A program made the translations under genes and the position numbers. This document shows, piece by piece, positions 23,957 through 34,904 of a stretch of 64,000 nucleotides of DNA (the first letter of the stretch is position 1; every line of letters starts with the position of its first letter). The DNA comes from Erythroxylum novogranatense (lineage: Eukaryota; Streptophyta; Magnoliopsida; Malpighiales; Erythroxylaceae), in the NCBI GenBank assembly GCA_029891385.1, contig CM057228.1, positions 62,378,523 through 62,442,522 of the forward strand, read 5' to 3'. The notes beneath the pieces are model-generated. The model saw only the letters and a list, made by a program, of their open reading frames with translations, searched no databases and was not told the DNA's origin.

Positions 23957-26502
23957 TGATGCTAGAGCACAAGTGGACTTTTATCTCCAAGTTAATATAT
24001 TTAAATTTACATGATAATTTTATGCAATGAGGTAACGGGCTTCAGAGTTTTACAAACAATTCAATATTCGAATATACATATATGATAGCAAGTTTTAGAT
24101 CCGAAACCAAGTGAAGCCTTGTCCGTACTGCCTAAAATTTTAGGAGTATGTAGAGGACACATAAAATTAATCATTTACTTGGATGCAAAGTCTTCCAAAA
24201 TTAGTTTCCTTATTCTTTTAGATCTGTAGTTTGATTTTGTATTGTCTAAGTTGTTTCCTAATTGTACTAGAAGTTTTCTTCAAGATCTTTAGTATGATTT
24301 TATATTATCTACGTTGTTTCCCAATAATACTAGGAGTTTTCTTTTATAACTTTAGCATGATTCTATAATATCTAGATTGTTTCCCAATAGTAATAGGAGT
24401 TTTTTCTACTATAAATAGGGGTTATAATGTGTATTTTTATGTGATTTAGAAATAAAAGTTCATACGTTTTTCATAAATTCAAAATTTGTTCAGTCATTTT
24501 GTGTTGGTTTTTACGCTTATGTGGCCAAGAATTGTGGTGCTTGGCTTTATCAACTGTTGTGGTGTTCTCTTGGCTTTTATTTTTTATTTTAAATTTTTTC
24601 TAATAATTCAAACTAATGACCTTTGCTTTTATTCTCTTGAATTCAATTGGTGTGTCTAGTTTATCCATCAGATTGGAATGACGCTAAAGCACAGGTGGAA
24701 TTTTATCTCTAAGCCATTATACTTAAATTTACACAACAATATCATGTAAGGAGGTAATAGGCTTCAGAGTTTTACAAACAATTCAATATTCGACTGTAAA
24801 TATGTGATCACAAGTTTTGAATCTGAAACTAAGTGAAGCCTTGTCCATTAGGCTTGAAATTTTAGGAGCATGCAGAGAACACGTAAAATTAGTCATTTAG
24901 TTGGACGTCAAGTCTTTTAAAATTAGTTTCTTTATTCTTTCAGATCTGTAGTTTGATTCTGTATTGTCTAAGTTGTTTCCTAATTATTCTAGGAGTCTTC
25001 TTTAAGATTTTTAGTATGATTCCATATTATCTAAGTTGTTGCCTAATAGTACTAGGAGTTTTCTTTTAGAACCTTAGTATGATTCTATATTATCTAGATT
25101 GTTTCTTAATAGTATTAGTAGTTTTTTCTATTATAAATAAGGGTTACAAGGTGTATTTTTGTGAGATTTAGAAATAAAAGTTCAGACTTTTTCTTTATAA
25201 ATTAAAAATTGATTCCTTCATTTTATGTTGGTCTTCATGCCTATGTGGCTGTTGACACCCTTTAGAGCTTTATCAATAATTATGGTGTTTGGTGCTATCA
25301 ACTATTATGGTGTCTCTTAGTTTTTCCTTTTGATTTTCAATATTTTCTAATCATTCAAACTAACGACCTTTGCTTTTATTCTCTCAAATTCAATTGGTGT
25401 GCCTAGTTTATCCATCAGATTGGAATGATGACAGAACACAAGTGCACTTTTATCTCCAAGCCATTGTATTTAAATTTACATGATAATTTCATGTAAGAAG
25501 GTAATGGGCTTCAGATTTTTACAAAAAATTCAATATTTGGCTATATATATGTGATTGCAAGTTTTGGATTTGAAACCAAGTGAAGCCTTGTCCATTGGGC
25601 TTGAAATTTTAGGAGCATGCAGAGGACATGTAAAATTAGCCATTTACTGGACACAAAGTCTTCCAAAATTAGTTTCCTTATTTTTTCAGATCTTTAGTTT
25701 GATTCTGTATTGTCTAAGTTGTTTCCTAATTTTACTAGGAATTTTCTTTCAAATCTTTAGTATAATTTCGTATTATCTAGGTTGTTTCCTAATAGTACTA
25801 GGAAATTTCTTTTAGAACCTTCGTATGATTCTATATTATCTAGATTGTTTCCTGATATTAGTAGGAGTTTTTTGTACTATAAATAAGGGTTATAGGGTGT
25901 ATTTTTGTGTGGTTTCAAAATAAAGTTTGGACTTTTTCTTTACAACTTCGAAATTGATTCCTTTGTTTTGTGATGGTCTTTACACTGAGTAGCTGGTGAC
26001 ACCCTTGAGAGCTTTATCAAGAATTGTTATGCTTGGCTTTATTAACTATTGTGGTGTTCTTTTGGTTTTTCCTTCCGATTTTCAATATTTTCTAATCATT
26101 TAGACTAATGACCTTTGCTTTTATTCCCTCAAATTCAAATTTATATACCTAGCTTAGCCATCAGATTGGAATGATGTTGAAGCACAAGTGGACTTTTATC
26201 TCTAAGCCATTATTTTTAAATTTACATGATAATTTAATACAAGGAGGTAATGGGCTTCAGAGTTTTACAAACAATTCAATATTCGACTGTAAATATGTGA
26301 TCACAAGTGAGAGCTTTATCAAGAATTGCGATGCTTATTTTCTAATCGTTTTGTGCTTATTTTCTAATTTGAAATTGATTCCTTCGTTTTGTGGTGTTCT
26401 GTTGGTTGTTCCTTTCGACTCTCAATATTTTCTAATCATTCAAATTAACAACCTTTGCTTTTATTCTCTCAAATTCAATTAGTGTGCCTATTTTATCCAT
26501 CA
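23957..26502 (+). repeat. Head-to-tail array of four LTRs (about 740 bp units)
   Basis: Units are 23957-24670, 24679-25417, 25426-26163 and 26172-26502. Each starts TGA(T/C)G..aGcACA and ends ..TCCATCA. The last three are preceded by an 8-base linker GATTGGAA. Units 1-3 each contain a TATA box (TATAAATA at 24410, 25132, 25878) followed by a downstream polyadenylation-like signal (aataaa). Unit 4 is shortened and internally rearranged, without the TATA box, and leads into a primer-binding site. Unit periods are about 722, 747 and 745 bases. Confidence 0.85.
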
Positions 26503-28587
26503 AATTGGTATCAATGATCAAATGTTAAGGTTTTCTTAAGCCTTAACGGTCCATAATTGAGTCTCTCTCACCTAAATTCACAAATTTCAAGTTTGATCTT
26601 ATAGGGTTTGGTATGAATATGGCTGCAAACAATAGAAACATTAACAATGACACCAATGACAACAATTATGATCTTTTATGGGCAATAGATCAACTGTTAG
26701 ATCTTAAGATTGGTCGGATTCATGGTCAAATTGAAGACATCAACAATCAGCTGGGCTACTTGCAAATGCAAGATGCTAAGTGGAAATGTTTTATGCAAGG
26801 TACAACCCAAGAATGATCAGATGGAAGATCCAGAAGGACTTATGACGAGTCTAATGAGGGGCAAGAAGAAGAAGAATAAGAGGAGTACGAATAAGAAGAG
26901 GAATAAACAAGACATCCTAAACACAGAGGTTACGTACATAGATTGCAACTTGAAGCTTGAACTCCCCGATTTTGAAGGTAATCGTGATTCTAAAGTTAAC
27001 TTAGATTGGATTCGTAAAGCTAATCGTATGTTTGAGTATAAAGCCTTTATAGACCTGAAAAGTTTTAATTATACTATTCTTAAGCTGACTGGCTTGGTGG
27101 GAATTTGGTTTGATGACATGCAACATGAAGTGTGAAGAAGAGAAGGAAGAAGAATTAAAACCTGGACTCATTTAAAACACGAGATCAAAGCTAAATATGT
27201 TCCTGATAATTATAGGCAAGAGAATCATGTAAAGGTAATAGCTTTGAAACAAAGTTGCTCTAGTGATGAGTATATTGATGAATTTGAGAAGTTAATGATG
27301 ATGAGTCGTATCAAGGAGGATCCATATCAGAAGATGGCTCAATTTTTTAAAGGATTGAGTTTGAAAGTCAAGGATAAGGTGGAATTACAACCTTATTATA
27401 AATATAATGAGTTGTGTAAACCTGATTTACGTGTTGAACAATAAGTTAATAGAAACCCTGATTAAAGTTTGTTTCCACAAGGGAAGAATCTACCATGCCT
27501 TCTACTTCTATCCCTTCGAGTTTTAAAGCTGATTCAAGCGAAAAAAAACAAGATTGGAAAAGAAAAGGTAATTTGAACATGAAAGAACTTGATAAGAACA
27601 TGAGGCGATGTTTTAAATGTCATGGTATGGGCATATTTAATCTAAATGCCCTATAAACAAAATCATGACTATTCAAGAATGTTAAGAAATTGATGCTTTG
27701 TTGAATGCTTTATCCTTAGAGGAGTGAAAAAAGGAGTTAGATACTCGAGGAGATTACGAAGGAAGAGTGGAGGATGTGGTTGATGGTGATGATGAAGGGC
27801 ATAATCTTATGATTCAACATGTTTTGAAGACTGCTCCTTCTCTAAGCAAGCCCTAATGTGAAAAATTATTCCATATGAGATGCAAGGTGTAAGGAAGGCT
27901 ATGTAATGTGATCATTGATAATGGTTATTGTACCAGTATAGCTTTTACAATGCTCGTGGATAAACTAAACTTGTCTACTCTCAAATCCCCTAGACCTTAC
28001 ATAATTCGATGGCTTAACAAAGGTAGTGATTTGAATGTCACAAAATAGGTTCTTGTTTCCTTTACAATTGGGAATAAGTATCATGATCAGATATTTTGTG
28101 ATGTGATTCCAATGGATGCATGACATATTTTGTTAGGACCATGGAAATATGATCGAAAAGCTCAACATGGTAGAGTCTCTAATTGCTACACTGTTAAGAA
28201 GGCTGGGAAAAGACATGCACTTGTGCCTTTATCTCCTTCTAGAATATGTGAACTAAACATGGAGCAGTATAAAGAGGAGAATATGATTGTTAGGAAGAGC
28301 GAGATTATTCAAAAATTTGCTGAATTGCAAGTAGTATATGCATTAGTTTCAAAGGAGGTCCATGAAAATCTAGTTGATTCTTACCATTAGATCTTAAGCC
28401 TCTTCTGGATGAGTATATTGATGTGTTTCCTTATGATTTACCTCTGGGTTTGCCTCCCATTAGAGGGATCGAGCATCAAATAGACTTGATTTCGGGCACA
28501 AGACTTTCACTCACTAACTTCTTCAGTTCCTGTATGTTATTATTGCAATGCTGCTGATATCTAAGTTATTAAAAAGAAAAGGTTGAA
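26503..28587 (+). mobile_element. Ty3/gypsy chromovirus gag-protease, truncated
   Basis: A primer-binding site TGGTATCA (26506-26513, complementary to initiator tRNA-Met) is followed by gag. The N-terminal part is at 26613-26813. The capsid-like core is at about 26960-27440 (ELPDFEGNRDSKVNLDWIRK; EYIDEFEKLMM; FFKGLSLKVKDKVEL). A damaged zinc knuckle (RRCFKCHGMG) lies near 27605. The aspartic protease follows, with IDNGYCTSIAFTMLVDKLN near 27912 and CDVIPMDA near 28100, then HILLGPWKYDRKAQHG. The start of the RT linker (IDLISGTRLS) is near 28478, after which the element stops. The protease style matches the CRM/Tekay chromoviruses. Several stops and frameshifts make it dead. The LTR array upstream is its 5' end; no 3' LTR is present. 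Confidence 0.8.
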
Positions 28588-29380
28588 AGGATAACCAATG
28601 GTTCTGGCTATATTGCACCAATAGATTTCCAAGACTCATCCATCAAATGCCAAATTGCCAATAGAATGAAGATGATTTAATCCGGTGGATAGCTGACAGT
28701 TTTGGAAATTTTAGCATGAAGAAATGTAAAGCTCTATTGCAGGAAGACCAAAACATAAGGCTTGAATGGGATAAATTGGTATGGGACAATGACATCAAAC
28801 CTGCTCACTCCTTCAACCTCTGGTTGTATATGAATGGAGGGCTACTCATAAAAGACAAATTGAAGTTCCAAATTAATACTTTTAACTGCAAACTTTGCAA
28901 TGCAGAGTTGGAGAACTTGGAACATCTAATGATGGACCGCAATTACACCAAGGAGATATGGAAAAGAATTTAGGCAAAACTTTGCATAAACTCACTGATA
29001 CACACTTGGATAGACAGTATCAAATGGATGGATAGTATCAAAAATATGAGTCAGGCTGATTACAAGGCCTTAAAGATAAGATAGGCCACGATGGTTTACA
29101 ATGTTTGGAAGGAGAGAAATATCAGAATTTTCAAACATGAAAGCAAATGCTTGGAGACATTATAGTAGGAAATCATTCACCAAAGTAGGATCAGCGCGTT
29201 AGCTAGAGGAATAGCTAATAACCTGTCAACACGTCTGAAAGAAATATGGAGATTAAGTTGAAGTATTTTGCTAGGAACATTATTAACTAATTCAGTAATT
29301 TTTGTTGTGCTTCCTTAACTCGTGGTCATAGGACTGCACATAATCTTTATCAATGAAAGTTATTATCATTCAAAAAAAAA
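28588..29380 (+). mobile_element. 5'-truncated LINE tail with poly(A) and target-site duplication
   Basis: The coding part holds the zf-RVT domain (28716-28970: HSFNLWLYMNGGLLIKDKL; CKLCNAELENLEHLM), which ends LINE ORF2. It runs to a poly(A) tail at 29371-29381. Imperfect repeats of about 19 bases flank it: gaaaaggttgaaaggataa at 28576-28594 and aaaaggttagaaggataaa at 29378-29396. This is a normal 5'-truncated insertion into or next to the gypsy remnant. Confidence 0.85.
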
Positions 29381-29396
29381 AGGTTAGAAGGATAAA

Positions 29397-30110
29397 TTTA
29401 ACTTTAATGCTTAAATTTAAATATAAATTGTTTTAATATTTATAATATTTAAATTAGATTTTATTATTTTAAACAATTCAAATCGAAGACATAATTATGT
29501 AAAGACTTAATTTTGTCAATTTTCTTCCATTTTACATTTTAAGGATTGTTTTAGAGCCATGACTCTAAAAACCTAATATTCTTTTAAATATTTAAAATTA
29601 AATAAATAATTAAATTATTTATTTAATTTAATTTAATTTTAAATAAATTTTATTAAATTAGTAAAATAATTTGATTATGCATCATTCCTTCTACTTTACA
29701 ACTTATGGTGGTTTTATTTGTTTCCTTACATCTCGACTAAGCAAGTACTTTTCTATGTCTTTGTCTTTGTTATTAGCGAGGGTTGTTTCTAACGTTTTAT
29801 AGGCCATCGGCAAAGTAAAAAGAATGCCCCAGTAAATCGGCAATATACAAATATTTAAACTTTAAAAACATATTTTTATTATTAAAATTTAATATCTATG
29901 CATAAGTGATTTAATTTATAAGTCCACAAACTCAACAAAATATTACATGATTACAACATCAATTAATAATATCTTACAAATTTTAGTAGCAGTATCATTA
30001 CTAAAAATTGTAGCATTAACCAAAAAATAACAGCAGTAGCAATCGAACAGTAATATCATATTGCAAAACACCAAAAGAATTACACTAACAAGGAGACATA
30101 TGATCATGAT
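29397..30110. other. AT-rich spacer, probably 3' flank of the hAT relic
   Basis: No gene was found. The sequence from about 29700 leftward is very AT-rich with many homopolymer-like TTTAAA runs. It would contain the 3' end and right terminal repeat of the hAT element if they survive; I could not recognise them. Confidence 0.4.
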
Positions 30111-30304
30111 TTATGAAAAACAATTTTTCTGTACATTTCTAGATGCAAAATCGTTAATAATACTATAAGGATTAACATTGTCCAACATATTCTTCTCGAT
30201 ACATAAAATAATAAACCATTCAAGCTTTCTTACGACATTGATGGCCTCAAGTAGATTTTCAATAATTTTAATTTTGAAAAACTTCTCTCAGCTGATGCTA
30301 TAAT
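30111..30304 (-). pseudogene. hAT transposase relic, C-terminal block (part 3 of 3)
   Basis: On the minus strand it reads ASAERSFSKLKLLKIYLRPS, then MS*ESLNGL and, after a frameshift, NMLDNV..IINDFASRN, ending at a TAA at 30113-30111. This is the hAT dimerisation domain of DUF4371/ZMYM1-like transposases. It continues directly from the block at 32998-33320 once the LTR at 30305-32997 is removed. Confidence 0.9.
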
Positions 30305-30330
30305 TGTTGGACCCCATTTTTGGAGCCTAA

Positions 30331-30490
30331 TATTCGGAGTCATAAAACGTAATCTTCATTACCCCGTATTTCTGGAGTCCAACTCTTGCTCTGATACCAA
30401 ACAATGCCAACATTCGGAGTCATAAAATGTGATCTTCATTACCTCGTATTTCTGGAATCCAACTCTTGCTCTGATACCAAATAATGTTGG
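30331..30490 (-). repeat. 80 bp tandem duplication containing two primer-binding sites
   Basis: 'attcggagtcataaaa' starts at 30332 and again at 30412. Each copy ends in a perfect 12-base complement of TGGTATCAGAGC. On the minus strand this is the leader just after the LTR. Confidence 0.85.
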
Positions 30491-32590
30491 GTCCGAGTCC
30501 TGTTCCCTATCTTGGGGCGACCTCTCGAGGTCGTCGGGTAAGGATCACGAGAGAGGAAGGTCAAAAGGATTCAAATAGCAAAGAGAAGTGGTAGCATGTA
30601 TCGTGGCAGGTTTGTCGTGCTTGGGAGTAATCTCCTAGCCCCTTTGGGTCAAATACGCCGCGACGAAAGTCATTCTTTGCCTCGACAAAGTTGTCTTTAG
30701 AAAGGGCCGCCATGACAAACCTCTAGCTTCGCCTCGACAAAACCCTTATAATCTGAAACCCAGACTCCAACATTCAAACATTCTAAACAAACACATACAT
30801 TCAAATCTAACCATCCAAACTTAACCATAAGAAAAATCTAGACATACTCAAAAGAAACTTCATTTCTTCATTTCATTACAAAATCAAGAGAGATTGAATA
30901 GGCTTCACTTACACATCATCATACAAATCAAAGTTTAAAACAAATTACAAAGGATGCTCAATGTTAATATGCCTATAAAGCTATCCAAAATAGTCACTAA
31001 CTTAGTACAAAAGTCTCTAACTATCTTGGTGTTTCCGATACCTTGCAAGGATCGCTAACCTCCTCGTTCAACACCTGAGGAGTGAAAATAATAGGTTGAA
31101 CTATACAGCTCAGTGACTAATATATTTATAGCCATTGGTAATTTGCCACAAATTCAAGCATAACTTATAACATAGGTTTTAACCATTATTCATAGCACGT
31201 AAATGCATCATACTTCAAAATTTAAGATGCAATGCATAAACAAATGACTCGAGGGTTCCATGAAAAAAGAATAGAGAAACCGAAGTTTACATCATAAATA
31301 GAATAAGTCCATTTTCGGAGCTCGTATGCCATAAGTGGGTAGCCGAGAGAAGGCTCTTGTCAACGTGCACATGACGAACATAATGATTCCACTCTCTCCC
31401 AAACAAAAACACACAATCATGCTCAAATCATTTTATCATATGCTCATACTTTCATGCTTTCTCATCTTTTCATTCATACAAAATGCCATGACATGTTTCA
31501 ATGGCATAACTTGATCACAATTCATAAATCACAATGCATTTTCAAACATACAAAATGATATCAATATCAAGCGAATCAAGTTTAAACAAATTAACATATA
31601 CACACATAGGCAAGAATTTGCCTAATTACATAATAACTATAAATACATTACCCACCTAATTTCGTTTGAATTCCAAGCTCAAGATTGCCTTTCATCTTGC
31701 TTTTGGGTAAGGTTTTCTTGATTTCCTAAACACAACAATTTCTCATTCAATCCAAATTCAAATGAAAATTCATAAAACTTTAATAATCAAAACATGCTAA
31801 ATTTGAACTATAACCCCTTTCAAAATTCAGACTTTCGGGTCAATTTTTCCATGATCGTTATGATCAAGTAAATGAAGAAATTTGACAACACTTTCTTTTA
31901 GAAACATGTTCTCCATTGTCTTAATTTTCTCATGACACCTAAATCATTCAATTTCGTTTAGTTATCTAAAAGTTATACTCCAAACATTTTCGAACTGTTC
32001 TTATATTGCGACAATATTTTGTTCTCAAATTCCTTACAAAAATGGGAATCCCTATAACTGAATTTAAACTTGATTTATTTAGACAACTTGTATCTCTATG
32101 TCTCTAGTTTACTTCAAATAAAAAAATCACTCTATTTGGCTAACAACAAAAAAATTATGGTCAAAATACTAAAGCATATTCGGTGCAGGAAAATTCGACG
32201 TCGCCGTGGCGAAGTTAGAAATTCGTCACGGCAATCTTCCACAGAAACTTACGAATTTCTAGCCTTTTCGTCCCACTTTCTAGTTTTCTCACCCCCAAAA
32301 TCTTACACCTAACACCTCTTATACGAAAATCATCCTTTCTACTTCATTTTCAACTTCATTTCAACCCGAAATCATTCACAAACCAATTCATAAGCTATAC
32401 TTGTTCATCAACGAAAAAGATTAAAACATTTTCATATACTAATCATTAACAACTTCCTATACACATTCAACTTCATTTTCACTTCTAACTATCATTAAAT
32501 ATGGTTCATCCAACAATCAAGAAGGCTTAATGCTTATACTTACTTATTTAGCTTTAAACTCTTCAAGATCTCCAAAACCCTAGCTTGATT

Positions 32591-32695
32591 TTCTCTTCTT
32601 CTTCTTTTCTTCTCACACCACGACATTCTCTTCTTCTTCTTTTCTTCTCACACCACGACATTCTCTTCTTCTTCTTTTCTTCTCACACCACGACA
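32591..32695. repeat. Three perfect copies of a 35 bp minisatellite
   Basis: A pyrimidine-rich unit ending 'cacaccacgaca' repeats exactly three times (ends at 32625, 32660, 32695) inside the LTR element. It produces spurious serine/leucine-rich open frames. Confidence 0.95.
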
Positions 32696-32997
32696 TTCTC
32701 TTCTTCTTCTAATTCAATACCACATTTTAGTCAAATCTTCCAATTTTGCCCTTCATTTACCTTGTCCTTCCCATTTTGCCCCTTCTTTGTCTTTTATGTG
32801 TCTAACTCCTTTAATCTTCTTAAACACCATATTAATTCTAACTTAATTCTAATCTTTCTATCAAATTCTAATCTCTATTCATGCTTACTAAATTTAATGA
32901 CCCAATTCTAAAAATAAATAAATAAATAACAAACAAAACATAAATAAATAATTAAACAAATAAATCGATAATAATTGAAAATTTTTGAGGTCCAACA

Positions 32998-33320
32998 ACA
33001 ATCATAAGTATAGTCAGTAGAATTCGATAAGTAATTGAAACATTTAGATAACAATATGCAGCTTTAACAAATTCTAAAATTTCAACTGATGATATTAACT
33101 CATTTGGTAAAGTCATTTGCAAAACTTTTAATTTAGAAAAATGATCATCTAAATCCACATCCGACATATTTTTATGAGAATAAATTGTTGTAAAATTAGT
33201 GCAACATTCTCTTAATTCATTATCATCCAATGACCTAAACTTTTTTGAATCAAATAAAAATTCAAAAATATTTTCAAATGTTAATAATAGTTCAAATATA
33301 TTCTTTAACAAAGCAATTGT
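32998..33320 (-). pseudogene. hAT transposase relic, middle block (part 2 of 3)
   Basis: It is open on the minus strand and reads LLKNIFELLLTFENIFEFLF, then KKFRSLDDNELRECCTNF, then DVDLDDHFSKLKVLQMTLPN, ILEFVKAAYCYLNVSITYRI. This is the segment just before the hAT dimerisation domain. It is flanked on the left by the LTR at 30305-32997 and on the right by the SIRE-type element. The reading frame continues across both insertions when one copy of each target duplication is removed. Confidence 0.92.
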
Positions 33321-34336
33321 TGAAGTGAATCACACGTTATTACAATGCTTATTATACGATGTATAAATGCACAAGAAGGGGGGTTGAATTGTGTATTTCT
33401 CCTTATTTGAAAAATCTTCAAAATCGTTTTGTCAAAGGAAAACTTGTTCTTTTCACAAGAACTACTGTAAGTCAAAGTTAATCGTATTTTCGAAAACTTG
33501 TTTGAAAACTAAACAAAATCAAAACTTTGAATGACAAGAGAGATAGGGTAGAGAGAAGTTGACACATTAATTTTTTATACTGGTTCACCCCAAACCGTGG
33601 GCTACGTCCAGTCCTCAGATGTCTTTATGAGATTTCACTATCTCTCAACAACTTTACAAGTATTCTTTCTTTCTGAGCCTCTTCAGGTCTCTTTACACTC
33701 AGTATTCTTTTACTCTTAGCATCTGCAGGCTATCTGTACTACTTTCTCACAGAAAGATGTTTCGAGCTTTGTTACAGTAAGATAGCTCTAGCTATTTGCA
33801 CAATAAACTCTCAAGTAAGCTTTTAACGTTCACGTATATGTATATCAGCTAACTTTGCAATCTTTGACTTTTACTCATATTTATAGTCTTTGTCTGTAAC
33901 TGCTTCTTGAATCTTTCTTTCTTGATTCTTGAAAGAAACGGTTATTCAGTTGAGTTCTGTAACTAACTTGAACTGACTCTTGATTTGCCTCCGTCTGCTT
34001 TTCATCGTCTGTTTTTTATTTCGTCTGTTTTTGGCTTACGTCTACTTTTCATTCTCCGTCTATTTTTTATCGTCTGCTTTTGCTTTCGTCTTCTTTTCAT
34101 CCTATGTCTGTTTTTCTACTTCATCTGCTTTTTATTCTTCCGTCTGTTTTTCATTCTCCGTCTATTTTTTATTCTTTCGTTAGTTTTTCTACTTCGTCTG
34201 CTTTTTATTCTCCGTCTGCTTTTCATTCTCCGTCTTTTTTTCTACTTCGTCTGCTTTTCATTCATCCGTCTGCTTTTCTGCCTTCATTATTTGTTCTTCA
34301 TCAAAATCATAAATGTAAAGTCATTTTGACTTAACA
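33321..34336 (-). repeat. 3' LTR of the SIRE-type element
   Basis: The LTR reads tgaagtgaatcac...gacttaaca on the plus strand. Near its right edge (about 33990-34280) is a run of roughly 20-base units of the type 'cgtctgcttttcattctc'. The polypurine tract abuts at 34337. Confidence 0.93.
33990..34285 (-). repeat. 'CGTCTG(C/T)TTTTCATTCTC' minisatellite in the LTR U3
   Basis: About 14 imperfect units of 18-22 bases follow one another. The other LTR has the same array at about 57315-57610 with small differences. On the element's own strand the units read as GAAAAGCAGACG-type purine-rich repeats in U3. They generate the spurious F/S/L-rich open frames here. Confidence 0.85.
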
Positions 34337-34350
34337 ATCTCTCCCTTTTT

Positions 34351-34899
34351 GATGATAACAAATAATCATACAATTAAGGTGAAAAACTGAAAAATATGTA
34401 CAGTTGAAAAATAAGAAAACATATCTTCATGTTGTCTTCGTCTGACTTCTTCATTTTCTGCTTGCTCTTCCTCCCCTATCTTTTTCTTTCTTCTTTAAAA
34501 GTTCATCTTCTTCGTTCACCCACTTTGATTTTTGCTTTCCATTTTCTTCTCCCCCTATTTGTTATAATAAAAAATGATTAGGGACGATGATGCTTCAACA
34601 ATTCTTTCACCATCTCCTTCAACTCCTTGACTTCTCTTCATAGGTACAGTACCTCTGCTTGCAAGTCAAAAGGCGAGGTGGGTTGATCATCATCCTCAGG
34701 GAGTTCTTCAAAAGAAATTGTAGTAACATATGCGTCTGAAGATGGAACATAGTCTTCAAAAATCTCAAAAGTAGGTGGCTAAACCGATAGGTTGGGCTTA
34801 GGAAGGTCTAAGTCATAAGGAGCAGGTAGCATTAGCACTTATCTTCCTCGCATGGGTAGGGCTTCTTCTTCAATGGACAGTGTATTAGATAGTGGCCTA
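34351..34899 (-). pseudogene. C-terminal part of the SIRE extra ORF (beyond the nested insertion)
   Basis: Minus-strand reading gives FEIFEDYVPSSDAYVTTISF, then EELPEDDDQPTSP and a heptad-like EVKELKEMVKELLKHH with a few stops. It is acidic followed by a short coiled coil, as expected for the end of the SIRE env-position ORF. It was separated from its upstream part at 44628 by the Angela/Tork-type element. Confidence 0.6.
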
Positions 34900-34904
34900 A
34901 TACG

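Larger units (their letters stand above)
30305..32997 (-). mobile_element. LTR element of the giant-LTR family (2.7 kb), inserted in the hAT relic
   Basis: The ends are TGTTGGACCCC (30305) and GGTCCAACA (32997), flanked by ATAAT / ACAAT (30300-30304, 32998-33002), a target-site duplication with one mismatch. The main LTR spans 30485-32997 and shares the '..ggagctc..cataagt' landmark with the 48935-53912 copy in the opposite orientation. Between 30305 and 30484 lies an 80 bp tandem duplication, each copy holding the reverse complement of a tRNA-Met primer-binding site (gctctgatacca at 30388-30399 and 30468-30479). There is no polyprotein, so this is an LTR plus leader remnant or a non-autonomous form. 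Confidence 0.75.

Noticed and set aside
30388..30479. Possible tRNA gene, because of tRNA-Met complementarity
   Set aside because: Only the 12-base primer-binding complement is present; there is no cloverleaf, A box or B box.
32585..32911. 108-codon open frame
   Set aside because: Its first half is a 35 bp pyrimidine minisatellite and the rest is T-rich LTR sequence.
33980..34334. Three overlapping F/S/L-rich open frames (and the same at 57308-57662)
   Set aside because: Produced by the 'cgtctg..ttttc' minisatellite in the SIRE LTR in all three frames.
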